Shown piece after piece: positions 14,060 to 22,495 of a stretch of 32,605 bases of DNA. Location: positions 1 to 32,605 of the forward strand of contig CADBHI010000026.1 in assembly GCA_902794405.1 (NCBI GenBank), in the 5' to 3' direction. Position numbers and translations under genes: made by a program. Position 1 is the first letter of the stretch. Each line of letters opens with the position of its first letter. The notes under the pieces were generated by a model. That model did no database searches and had not been told where the DNA came from. It saw only the letters and a program-made list of their open reading frames with translations. Source of the DNA: an uncultured Prevotellaceae bacterium (GTDB taxonomy: Bacteria; Bacteroidota; Bacteroidia; Bacteroidales; Bacteroidaceae).

Positions 14060-16846
14060 ATGAAAGCGATGATACTACATATCCGTATGAGAAATGTGCT
14101 GCGGCTTTTGCTGTGCGCAGCCTTCCTCACCCTTCACCCTTCAATCTTCACCCTTCACGCCCAAGGCATTCCTCTTATCCGCAACTATTCGGCAGTAGAA
14201 TATGGCGGACATAACCGTTGCTACGATTTGGAAATTGGAGAGGACGGCACGCTGTTCGTGGCTAACTTCGAAGGACTGCTCTATTACGACCGAGCCCAGT
14301 GGCGCATCATCTACTCACCTGATATCAGCCGAGTCACAGTAGTCTTTCGCGATAGCAAGAACACTGTTTGGGTAGGCGGCTACGATTTCATCGCACGTCT
14401 AAAGACACGAGACAATGGTGAATTGTTTATGGAGCAGTTGGGACAAAACGGAAGCGGGCAGTTCAAAGGCGAAGTGATGGAAATCTTTGAGGACGACGGC
14501 TCACTGCAGTTCGTTGCCAGCGACAACAATATCTATGAAATCAAAGACAACATCATATCGCTCAAGAAACACACGAATGCCAAATTCAATCCCGGCATCG
14601 ATTCCGACATCATCTCTATACAGGCTTTGGAAGAGGGTGACGAACGAGCAATACTGGATGACATTACCCAGACCGAAATCATCGACCTGCCCAATAACGG
14701 AACGATTCAAGTCATCGTAAAGAAAAACAGAGGCCTGATTATTGCTGACGACCAAGGCAACGAACTCTATACAATCACAGAGGATAACGGACTTTGTTCC
14801 AACCAGGTGGCTTACGTAGTCTACGACGGTCACGGTATTCTCTGGGGTGTCACATCCCACGGTATATTTGCTCTTGAAATCCCTTCTGTCTACAGTTACT
14901 TCCTACCCAAGGACGGACTCACAGGCGAGGTGAATGCCATCACAGCCTTTAACGACAAGATATACGTAGGAGGCACCAACGGACTATTCAGCATCGCTTC
15001 GCGGCAGTGTCATCGCATATCCGACATCAACAATATCTGTTGGTCGTTGAGTCAAAGCCATGATGGACTGCTTGCCGCCACTTCCAGCGGCATCTACAAG
15101 ATTGCACATAGCGGCAATGTCAGCAAACTGACCTCTAAAGCCACCACTGCTATGCTGGTTGATGGTGACAAGGTGTATGCCGGAGAGCCCGACGGTGTTT
15201 ACTGCTATCAGGCGGGCAAGGTACGGCTGGTGGACAACCTGCCATTGGTAACACAAATCAGCAAGGACGCTCACGGTAGTCTCTGGTTAAAGAACGTTCA
15301 CGGCAATACTAAAGGTACTGCTCCAGGCCAGACCAGCACGTCAGACTCCACGAATCATGTTAACGACAAAGAGCCTATTGCCGACTTGTCCCGCCATCTG
15401 TACACGCCCGTCAGCGACATCGAGGTAAAAGCTCAGTATCGGTATGGCGGCCAAGTCTGGATTGGCGGTGACGAAATCATTGCCATTATCGATACCGACA
15501 AAAAGGAGCTTGCTGCACTCACCGACAGCCGAAACGTGCGCATCCGCTCCATCGTCTTAGGGCGCGACAGCGTGCTGTGGGGAGGCTATGGCCACATGCC
15601 CAACGAGTTGCAGAAGATAAAAAGCGGTGAGGGAAATCTGCATTTCTTCTATGCCCTTGACTATGCGCCGCTCTCAGGCAAAACCCTATACCGCTACAAG
15701 TTGGAAAACCAGAGCATATTGGCCGCTAATGGTCAATGGAGCGCTTGGACTGATAAGCAGGATGTGGAATTCCATAACCTGCCATCCGGCTCGTTCACAC
15801 TTAGCGTACAGGCCAAGTTAGCCAATGGAGAGCTATCGGAGGTGGCCTCCATAGATTTCAGTATTGCCTATCCGCTGCTGATGCGCTGGTATATGGTGCT
15901 ACTCTACTTCATCATCCTGGCCTACATTTTCTATCTGCTTTTCCGCTACCGTTTGAAACGGTTGGAAAGGGAGAAAATCAAATTGGAGCAGATTGTCAAA
16001 GAACGCACCGCCGACCTCCGTAACGCACAAGACGAACTGATACGTCAGGAAAAGATGGCAACGGTGGGTAAACTGACTGAGGGACTCATCGACCGAATCT
16101 TGAACCCCATGAACTATATCATCAATTTCTCCAAGATGTCCAACGATCTATTGAAAGACATGAAGGAGAACATCAACAACGAAGATACGGTGAAGGCCAA
16201 TGGTCAGGTTATCATCAAGGAGGATGACTATGAAGACACGCTGGATATACTTAACATGCTGACAGAAAATCTACATAGTGTCAATCAATATGGCCAAAAC
16301 ACCACCCGTACCCTCAAGGCTATGGAAGAAATGTTGAAAGACCGGACAGGCGGATTTGTTAATACTTACCTCTTGCCTGTGCTTCGACAGAATGAGGAGA
16401 TGCTCAATAACTATTTCGCCAAAGAGAAAGAGCAGTATCATATTCAAACAGCATTTACCCTGCCTGACAGCACAATGCCCTTGTACGGCAATCCCGCCAC
16501 GCTCAACAAGGCCATCATGAATCTGTTGCACAACGCCGTTTATGCCGTAATCAAGAAAGCACAAAAGGTGGAGAATTACGCCCCTGAAGTAACGCTTACA
16601 GCAACTATAGCTGAAGATCAATACATCCTGAAGATTCGTGACAATGGCATCGGTATAGAAGAGACCATCCGTGACAAGATTTTCAACCCATTCTTTACTA
16701 CAAAGACCACCAGTGAAGCAGCGGGCATAGGCTTATACCAGAGTCGCGAGATTATACAGAACCACAACGGCGACATCAGCGTGGCAAGTGTCAAGAATGA
16801 ATACACAGAGTTCACCATCACGTTACCCAAGAACAAATCAATATAA
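14060..16846 (+). CDS. Two-component-type propeller sensor with HATPase domain but no H-box histidine (pseudo-histidine kinase)
   Basis: The frame is open from TTG 14051, overlapping the previous stop; ATG 14060 gives a better start, with a signal peptide to about residue 35. Then follow Reg_prop-type propeller blades (YDLEIGEDGTLFVANFEGLL, SIVLGRDSVLWGGYG), a Y_Y_Y domain (about 539-600, YRYKLENQSILAANGQWSAW), one membrane helix (about 609-630), a coiled linker and a DHp-like helix. The H-box reads VGKLTEGLIDRILNPMNYI where kinases have GIAHEIxNP, so the phospho-acceptor His is Asp678 (codon 16091-16093) and the next Glu is Arg. The ATPase domain looks intact: N-box NKAIMNLLHNAVYA, DNGIGI, FNPFFTTK, GIGLYQSREI. 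There is no receiver or AraC domain. It could bind ATP without autophosphorylation and signal by contact. Start and end abut the WD40-like and receptor genes. Confidence 0.88.
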   Translation: MKAMILHIRMRNVLRLLLCAAFLTLHPSIFTLHAQGIPLIRNYSAVEYGGHNRCYDLEIGEDGTLFVANFEGLLYYDRAQWRIIYSPDISRVTVVFRDSKNTVWVGGYDFIARLKTRDNGELFMEQLGQNGSGQFKGEVMEIFEDDGSLQFVASDNNIYEIKDNIISLKKHTNAKFNPGIDSDIISIQALEEGDERAILDDITQTEIIDLPNNGTIQVIVKKNRGLIIADDQGNELYTITEDNGLCSNQVAYVVYDGHGILWGVTSHGIFALEIPSVYSYFLPKDGLTGEVNAITAFNDKIYVGGTNGLFSIASRQCHRISDINNICWSLSQSHDGLLAATSSGIYKIAHSGNVSKLTSKATTAMLVDGDKVYAGEPDGVYCYQAGKVRLVDNLPLVTQISKDAHGSLWLKNVHGNTKGTAPGQTSTSDSTNHVNDKEPIADLSRHLYTPVSDIEVKAQYRYGGQVWIGGDEIIAIIDTDKKELAALTDSRNVRIRSIVLGRDSVLWGGYGHMPNELQKIKSGEGNLHFFYALDYAPLSGKTLYRYKLENQSILAANGQWSAWTDKQDVEFHNLPSGSFTLSVQAKLANGELSEVASIDFSIAYPLLMRWYMVLLYFIILAYIFYLLFRYRLKRLEREKIKLEQIVKERTADLRNAQDELIRQEKMATVGKLTEGLIDRILNPMNYIINFSKMSNDLLKDMKENINNEDTVKANGQVIIKEDDYEDTLDILNMLTENLHSVNQYGQNTTRTLKAMEEMLKDRTGGFVNTYLLPVLRQNEEMLNNYFAKEKEQYHIQTAFTLPDSTMPLYGNPATLNKAIMNLLHNAVYAVIKKAQKVENYAPEVTLTATIAEDQYILKIRDNGIGIEETIRDKIFNPFFTTKTTSEAAGIGLYQSREIIQNHNGDISVASVKNEYTEFTITLPKNKSI
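14126..14159 (+). repeat. CACCCTTCA word repeat coding part of a signal peptide
   Basis: CACCCTTCACCCTTCAATCT followed by TCACCCTTCACGC is read in frame as LTLHPSIFTLHAQ, the end of the hydrophobic core and the cleavage region of the sensor's signal peptide. Confidence 0.6.
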
Positions 16847-16850
16847 CTGA

Positions 16851-19397
16851 ATGAGAAAGAGTATTTACATATTACTACTTGTTTTCTGCAGCTGTGTGGC
16901 ACACGCCCAGATTGATACTGAGATGCGTGACATATACACTCAGGCTGAGAACGACTACCAGATAGGACGAATAGAACAGGCTCGCGATACGTTATTACAG
17001 AATCTCAGCTCTTTCCATGACAATCTGCACCAGAACGCGCTCCGCCTCATTGCCCTCTGCTATCTGGCCCGATTCGATAAGGAAAAGACTGAACACTACG
17101 CCTCACTGATGTTGCAGGAGAACCCCTACTATAGCCCGTCGTCTGGCGATCCAGCGACATTTGCCGACATCGTCAACAATATCAAGGCCGGTATGACCGC
17201 CACTATCACCACTGCTTCCAGTCAGGCTGAGAGTTTAGCCGAAGTACCCGTACCCACAACTCTCATCACAGCAGAAATGATAGAGAACAGTGGGGCACGA
17301 AACCTCCAGGAAGTGCTTGCCGCCTATGTGCCAGGCATGAGTCTCATCGACTGCGACGACGACATTAACATCGCTATGCGAGGCATCTACAACAACACCC
17401 AGGAAAAGATTCTCATCATGCTCAATGGTCACCGCCTGAACAGCTATGCCACTAACACTGCCGCTCCCGACTTCAGTATCTCCTTAGAGAAGGTGAAGCA
17501 GATTGAAGTGCTGCGCGGCCCTGCATCGTCACTCTACGGCGGCGTCGCCCTCACTGCCGTTGTCAACATCATCACCAAACAGGGAGGCGACATTGACGGT
17601 CTCCACGCGAAAGCAGCAGCTGGCAACCACGGCCAGTTGAAAGCCGATGCCCTCTTTGGCAAGCGCTATTTCGATGTCGACATGCTGATCTGGGGCAGCC
17701 TCTATCGCAATAGCGGAGAAAAGTACGACGTCACTAACGAGCGCACGAACGAGAGTGATTTCACCATGCCTGTCGATCAAATCCGCATAGGACGAATAGG
17801 AGAACATCCTTCCCACGATTTCGGCATGCAATTAAGCTTCAAGGGGCTACAGTTCATGTACGACTCCCACTTCTCGCAAGTCATTGCCCCCTTTACCCTT
17901 ACGCCACTGGCTCTCTCTTACGACCACGACAAATACCGCACCTTTAACGGTTTATCGCCCTCCTTCACTGTCAATTCCCACCATGCCGACCTAAGCTACC
18001 AATGGAACATGTTCGATTTTGACTGGAAAGCCTCCGCCACATACGATAATGCCGACGTCACACGCTATCAGGTAATCAACGACGAGCCGATGCCTTTGCT
18101 GGTCACGTTTATCATTATGCCCGGCAACATGCTGGAGACATTTTCCAAAAATGGCGGTATCTTCCGTTATGTCAACGGTCAGGAACAAGACTACGGTTTC
18201 CACCTGAAAGGCAACCATTCCTACACTTTAGGTAGCAACCACAAAGGCAACATCGGCTTCGGAGTAGAGTACGGCCACTTCCAGCTCGATGACATCCGCT
18301 ACCAAATTGGTTACAACTATGTATACACTTTCGAGGAGACCCCAGAGATCCGTAATGCCGGCAATGGCCAGGAGGATAGCGGCAACGCCTACCTGCAGCT
18401 GAAGCACCAGTGGGACATTTCACTTTTCTCTCGTCGCTTTTCAATCATTACGAACGCCGGCTTACGTTTCGACCACAAGATACGTTACGACGACACGAAG
18501 GTCAACGAACTGTCGCCACGCTTAGCCCTCATACTGCTGCGCCCTAAATGGAATGTTAAAATGAGCTATTCCAAGTCGTTTGTTGATGCACCTTACATCT
18601 ACCGAAAAGCCAATCTGATGTCGGCACTTTTGGCAGATGGGGCTATGCAATATTTAAGTCTTTCTCCCGAACGTGTCCACTCTTTCCAGCTTTCCTTTGC
18701 CGGCACCAACTGGATGAAGGGGCTGAATTGGGAAGTCAACGGTTTCTACAACCGAGCTGAAGATCTGATCCAGACCACCATCACTTACTACAAGAATGAC
18801 GTTAGGAATCAGACTTGTGGAGTGGAACTCATGGCCAGCTACAAACAACCCAAGTTCACGGCCAACTGGAACCTTACGTGGACACACACCTTCAAGTCGA
18901 ACCTCATCGACCTTATGGAGCTGGGGTTGTCTAAAGAATTCACCGACCAATACTCCTCCTCCATCAATGCCAACAACAACACGCCTACGGTGATGTCGAA
19001 CCTTGTGGTTGGATGGCAGGCAACCCGAAGGTTAAAGCTTCACACGCATATGCTTTTTGAGAGCAAACAGACGTCGTATAACACAAACATAGAAAGGCTA
19101 ATTGCCACGATGGCTGACGCGATTGAGGCACTTGACTATGCGGAAAAAGGAATGTTGGAAGAATATGAGAACGCCTGGCAAAGGGCGTTGACAGATGCGT
19201 CGGAGCTGGTGATGCGGAAGGAGATGGCAGCCCGTGCCATCCTCAACATCGGTGGAGAATATACGTTCGGTCCTGTGACCCTCGGCCTGAACGTCCACAA
19301 TGTTCTGGGCACCCGATATCACCGCAGTGGTATGAATACCAATATCATACCCCAGCAGGGTCGCTGGTTTTTAGGTAGTGTTGGCATCCGCTTATAA
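16851..19397 (+). CDS. TonB-dependent outer-membrane receptor with TPR-like N-terminal domain
   Basis: 848 residues. Signal peptide MRKSIYILLLVFCSCVAHAQ, then a helical TPR-like region (about 21-110: YTQAENDYQIGRIEQARDTL, LIALCYLARFDKEKTEHYAS) ending in a DPATFADIVNNIK segment. This takes the place of the usual carboxypeptidase-like or STN domain. The plug follows (about 130-245) with ARNLQEVLAAYVPGMS, ILIMLNGHRLN and IEVLRGPASSLYGGVA, then a 22-strand-type barrel to the end (GSVGIRL). It starts 4 nt after the sensor gene stop, so it is almost certainly in the same transcript. There is no SusD partner, which points to a FecA/BtuB-like rather than a glycan-type receptor. The ligand cannot be read from the sequence. 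Confidence 0.92.
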   Translation: MRKSIYILLLVFCSCVAHAQIDTEMRDIYTQAENDYQIGRIEQARDTLLQNLSSFHDNLHQNALRLIALCYLARFDKEKTEHYASLMLQENPYYSPSSGDPATFADIVNNIKAGMTATITTASSQAESLAEVPVPTTLITAEMIENSGARNLQEVLAAYVPGMSLIDCDDDINIAMRGIYNNTQEKILIMLNGHRLNSYATNTAAPDFSISLEKVKQIEVLRGPASSLYGGVALTAVVNIITKQGGDIDGLHAKAAAGNHGQLKADALFGKRYFDVDMLIWGSLYRNSGEKYDVTNERTNESDFTMPVDQIRIGRIGEHPSHDFGMQLSFKGLQFMYDSHFSQVIAPFTLTPLALSYDHDKYRTFNGLSPSFTVNSHHADLSYQWNMFDFDWKASATYDNADVTRYQVINDEPMPLLVTFIIMPGNMLETFSKNGGIFRYVNGQEQDYGFHLKGNHSYTLGSNHKGNIGFGVEYGHFQLDDIRYQIGYNYVYTFEETPEIRNAGNGQEDSGNAYLQLKHQWDISLFSRRFSIITNAGLRFDHKIRYDDTKVNELSPRLALILLRPKWNVKMSYSKSFVDAPYIYRKANLMSALLADGAMQYLSLSPERVHSFQLSFAGTNWMKGLNWEVNGFYNRAEDLIQTTITYYKNDVRNQTCGVELMASYKQPKFTANWNLTWTHTFKSNLIDLMELGLSKEFTDQYSSSINANNNTPTVMSNLVVGWQATRRLKLHTHMLFESKQTSYNTNIERLIATMADAIEALDYAEKGMLEEYENAWQRALTDASELVMRKEMAARAILNIGGEYTFGPVTLGLNVHNVLGTRYHRSGMNTNIIPQQGRWFLGSVGIRL

Positions 19398-19452
19398 TTT
19401 GAACCAATCTTTTGCTTATTGTCAAAAAAACATGATAAATATCTAATCAACT

Positions 19453-20694
19453 ATGGTAGGAAGAATGATTATCTGCTGTCTGCTGTTCTCGCTAAGCGCT
19501 ACGGCTCAAACAATGGTGGATAGTGTAGGTGTGGATAGTGGAAGGTGGATGGTGGATAGTGGAAGTGTGGAAGGATTGTCGAAGAAGCGGTCGTTGTTGG
19601 ACTTGGTTCATAGGTTGCAGGTGTTTTTGGATGAGAAGGCTCGGAAGAAGGTGGATCCGGGTTATATTGAGGTGCCGGCGAAGCCTTGGCGGGTGATTGC
19701 TCGGTATAAGGAGAACATGGTGGATGCTGACTGCTGGAACCATATAGACTATCCGGGCACGGATGAATCGTCGGACTGGCAGATGTGTTTTGAACCTCCG
19801 ATAGCTTCGTCGGTTGGTATCTGGGTGGGTTACCGAGGTACTGGTATTGGTTTGTCGAAGTCTCTGACGAAGAATGCGGGTCGGTATTATTCGATTAGTA
19901 CGACGGGGGCTCGTTATGGTTTGAACTTCCGTCTGCGGCGTTTCAACACGAGCGACGTGACGCTATTGGGTAGTGACTTCAAGGGTGGGAAGAAGGTTGA
20001 GGATTATTCTTTGGACACGGTGATGGCGACTCCGGTATGGATTCGTTCGGTGTATGTGAATGGTTACTGGGTGCTGAATGGTCGGCGGTATTCTCAGGCT
20101 GCGGCTTATAATCAGTCGGTGATTCAGCGGCGGTCGGCCGGTTCGCTGTTGCTGGGTGCGACGTGGTATCAGTCGTCGATGGACTATTCTGAGGGTAATG
20201 TTGCTTATGTGCTTCTTAGTGGTGGTACTGGTAGGATCAAGGTTCACCAGGGGAATATTGGTGTGGGATATGGTTACAACTGGGTGCCGCTGCGGGGGTT
20301 GGTGCTGAACTTGATGGCGATGCCTACGGTGAGCGTGTATAACAGGGTGAAGGTGTATAAGTATGACTGTAACTTTGACTTGTCGCCGAAGGAGGATACG
20401 GACAACTACGGGAAGTATGACCCGGAGACGAGGTTGTGGGCAAACGGTAAGCGGTATAAGCCTGCTATGATGTATAAGGAGGGTGACGATGTGTATTATG
20501 GTGAGGCGGGTAGTGAGACTGACTACAGCTGGCTTCGTTTGAATGTTGATGTTCGATTAGGTATAGCATACAACTGGAGCAACTATTTCATTGGTATTCA
20601 GTCGCAGTTCAACAATTTCAATTACCGGAAGGATAGCAACAAGGTGAATATCTATGATGCTTACGCTCGGTTGTCGGTGGGAGTGAGGTTGTAG
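19453..20694 (+). CDS. DUF4421-like outer-membrane protein
   Basis: 413 residues with a signal peptide (MVGRMIICCLLFSLSATAQ). The body has repeated beta-strands with alternating aromatic residues (GIWVGYRGTGIGLSKSL, YSISTTGARYGLNFRLRRF, LLLGATWYQSSMDYS, NYFIGIQSQFNNFNY) and ends ARLSVGVRL, which fits a small outer-membrane barrel. The segment DPGYIEVPAKPWRVIARYKE fits my memory of the DUF4421 family in Bacteroidales, which has no known function. Codon use differs plainly from its neighbours: many codons end in T or G (GGT, TCG, TAT, GTG) where neighbours prefer C. Residues about 21-40 (MVDSVGVDSGRWMVDSGSVE) are coded by a GGTGGATAGTG word repeat. It lies 55 nt after the receptor gene on the same strand and may be the last gene of that block or an independent insertion. 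Confidence 0.7.
   Translation: MVGRMIICCLLFSLSATAQTMVDSVGVDSGRWMVDSGSVEGLSKKRSLLDLVHRLQVFLDEKARKKVDPGYIEVPAKPWRVIARYKENMVDADCWNHIDYPGTDESSDWQMCFEPPIASSVGIWVGYRGTGIGLSKSLTKNAGRYYSISTTGARYGLNFRLRRFNTSDVTLLGSDFKGGKKVEDYSLDTVMATPVWIRSVYVNGYWVLNGRRYSQAAAYNQSVIQRRSAGSLLLGATWYQSSMDYSEGNVAYVLLSGGTGRIKVHQGNIGVGYGYNWVPLRGLVLNLMAMPTVSVYNRVKVYKYDCNFDLSPKEDTDNYGKYDPETRLWANGKRYKPAMMYKEGDDVYYGEAGSETDYSWLRLNVDVRLGIAYNWSNYFIGIQSQFNNFNYRKDSNKVNIYDAYARLSVGVRL
19511..19574 (+). repeat. GGTGGATAGTGGAAG word repeat inside the DUF4421-like gene
   Basis: Four variants of (G)GTGGATAGTG(GAAG) follow one another and are translated in frame just after the signal peptide. The word is the reverse complement of the CACTATCCACC-like words at 4768-4807. 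Confidence 0.6.
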
Positions 20695-20811
20695 TAATAT
20701 GGAGTAAGGAGTAAGGAGATGAGGAGTAAGTAGTAATATGGAGTAAGGAGTAAGGAGATGAGGAGTAAGTAGTAATATGGAGTAAGGAGTAAGGAGATGA
20801 GGAGTAAGTAG
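20695..20811 (+). repeat. Three perfect 39-bp tandem repeats upstream of the U32 gene
   Basis: Three identical 39-bp units (20695-20733, 20734-20772, 20773-20811), each starting TAATATGGAGTAAGGAG, followed by a partial fourth copy, TAATATG, whose ATG is the start codon of the U32 gene. Each unit contains ATG-GAG-TAA in the same frame as the real start and several AAGGAG or GAGGAG blocks that resemble Shine-Dalgarno sites. The first unit begins directly after the stop of the previous gene. Confidence 0.95.
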
Positions 20812-20815
20812 TAAT

Positions 20816-22066
20816 ATGAATATAAAGGATTTTGAAATTATGGCGCCAGTAGGGTCGCGGGAGTCGTTGGCAGCAGCTATTCAGGCAGGTGCCGACAGCA
20901 TTTATTTTGGCATTGAGAAGCTGAACATGAGGGCTCACTCGGCCTCGACGTTCACGATTCATGACCTACGCGACATAGCACGGCAATGCGACGAACACGG
21001 CATTAAGAGCTACCTCACCGTGAATACCATCATCTACGGCGAGGACATCCCCCTGATGCACGAGATTATCGATGCGGCCAAAGAGGCGGGCATCTCGGCC
21101 GTCATTGCCTCGGACGTGGCGGTGATGACCTATTGCCGTAAGGTGGGACAGGAGGTACACTTGTCGACACAGTTGAACATTTCGAATATCGAGGCGCTGA
21201 AGTTCTATGCCCAGTTTGCCGACGTGGTGGTGCTGGCCCGTGAGCTGAGGATGGAGCAGGTGGCCGAGATTTATCGCCAGGTGTGCGAGGACCATGTTTG
21301 CGGCCCCGGCGGAAATCAGATTCGTATCGAGATGTTTTGTCACGGTGCGCTTTGCATGGCCATCAGTGGCAAGTGCTACATGAGCCTGGACGCTGCGAAC
21401 CGCTCGGCGAATCGCGGCGAGTGCATACAGGTTTGCCGCCGCAGCTATACGGTGACTGACAACGAGACGGGGTACGAACTGGAGATTGACAACAAGTATA
21501 TCATGAGTCCGAAGGACCTGAAGACGGTGCGCTTCATTGACAAGATGATGTATGCAGGCGTGCGGGTGTTTAAGATTGAAGGCCGTGCCCGCGGCCCGGA
21601 ATACGTCTACACCGTGGTGAAGTGCTACAAGGAGGCTATCCAGGCCGTGGTCGACGGCACGTTTACGCAGGAGCGCAAGGACGAGTGGGACGCAAGACTG
21701 GCGACGGTCTTCAACCGCGGTTTCTGGGACGGCTACTACCAAGGGCAGCTGATGGGCGAGTGGAACAAGAACTACGGCTCGAACGCCACCGAACGCAAGG
21801 TCTACGTGGGCAAGGGCACGAAATACTACTCTAAGCTCGGCGTGGCGGAGTTCACTGTTGAAGCCACCACCTTCGAGGTAGGCGACCGCATGCTGATAAC
21901 AGGTCCGACGACCGGCGTGATGTATGTCACCGCCAACGAGATACACGACGACAACGGCCCGGTGGAGGTGGCCCAGCAGGGCACCCGCGTGTCGATAGCC
22001 GTCACGGGCAAGGTTCGCCCGAGCGACAAACTGTTTAAACTGGTAAATGACAATGGAAACAATTAA
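20816..22066 (+). CDS. U32 family peptidase-like protein (TrhP/YegQ-like)
   Basis: 416 residues. The N-terminal TIM-barrel-like part begins FEIMAPVGSRESLAAAIQAG, as in all U32 proteins. The signature region IEMFCHGALCMAISGKCYMS, followed by RGECIQVCRRSY, supplies the family's conserved cysteines. The segment MSPKDLKTVRFIDKMMYAGV and FKIEGRARGPEYVYTVV are also typical. Characterised members TrhP and RlhA are needed for tRNA and 23S rRNA hydroxylation and depend on Fe-S assembly; the length and single U32 domain with a short C-terminal beta domain fit the TrhP side better, though paralogues are hard to separate by eye. The sufE gene overlaps its end by 20 nt. Translation starts within the last, partial copy of a 39-bp tandem repeat. 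Confidence 0.9.
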   Translation: MNIKDFEIMAPVGSRESLAAAIQAGADSIYFGIEKLNMRAHSASTFTIHDLRDIARQCDEHGIKSYLTVNTIIYGEDIPLMHEIIDAAKEAGISAVIASDVAVMTYCRKVGQEVHLSTQLNISNIEALKFYAQFADVVVLARELRMEQVAEIYRQVCEDHVCGPGGNQIRIEMFCHGALCMAISGKCYMSLDAANRSANRGECIQVCRRSYTVTDNETGYELEIDNKYIMSPKDLKTVRFIDKMMYAGVRVFKIEGRARGPEYVYTVVKCYKEAIQAVVDGTFTQERKDEWDARLATVFNRGFWDGYYQGQLMGEWNKNYGSNATERKVYVGKGTKYYSKLGVAEFTVEATTFEVGDRMLITGPTTGVMYVTANEIHDDNGPVEVAQQGTRVSIAVTGKVRPSDKLFKLVNDNGNN

Positions 22067-22469
22067 CGAAATACAAGACGAGATTATTGAGGAGTTCTCC
22101 AGCTTCGACGACTGGATGGACAAGTATCAGCTGCTGATAGACTTGGGAAGCGACCAGGAGCCGCTACCCGAGCAGTACAAGACTGAGCAGAACCTGATTG
22201 ACGGCTGTCAGAGCCGTGTGTGGTTGCAGGCGGACTATGAGGACGGCGTCATCAACTTCAGGGCCGAGAGCGACGCCCTCATCGTGAAGGGCATTGTGAC
22301 GCTGCTCATCCGTGTGCTGTCGGGCCATACGCCCCAGGAGATTCTTGATGCCGACCTCTATTTCATCAGCAGGATTGGCCTGAGGGAGCACCTCTCCCCT
22401 ACCCGCTCCAACGGTCTGTTGGCCATGGTGAAGCAGATGCGGGCATACGCTATTGCATATAATCACTAA
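22047..22469 (+). CDS. sufE: SufE-family sulfur acceptor protein
   Basis: 140 residues (or 138 from ATG 22053). SufE takes persulfide sulfur from the SufS cysteine desulfurase on a conserved cysteine, here in NLIDGCQSRVWL. The fold elements IQDEIIEEFSSFDDWMDKYQ, LIDLG and GIVTLLIRVLSGHTPQEIL match the family along the whole length, and the end LSPTRSNGLLAMVKQMRAYA is typical. It overlaps the U32 gene by 20 nt, so translation is probably coupled. No other suf gene is next to it; a SufT-like gene is at 30963. Confidence 0.95.
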   Translation: MTMETINEIQDEIIEEFSSFDDWMDKYQLLIDLGSDQEPLPEQYKTEQNLIDGCQSRVWLQADYEDGVINFRAESDALIVKGIVTLLIRVLSGHTPQEILDADLYFISRIGLREHLSPTRSNGLLAMVKQMRAYAIAYNH

Positions 22470-22495
22470 AATAAACAACAAATATTGAATACGTT

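Noticed and set aside
20695-20811. CRISPR-like array
   Set aside because: The three 39-bp units abut without spacers and no cas gene is near. It is a simple tandem repeat.
20966-22123. A 385-codon open frame on the minus strand opposite the U32 gene and sufE
   Set aside because: It has no domain or promoter, and covers two genes with strong family matches on the other strand. It is an antisense shadow.
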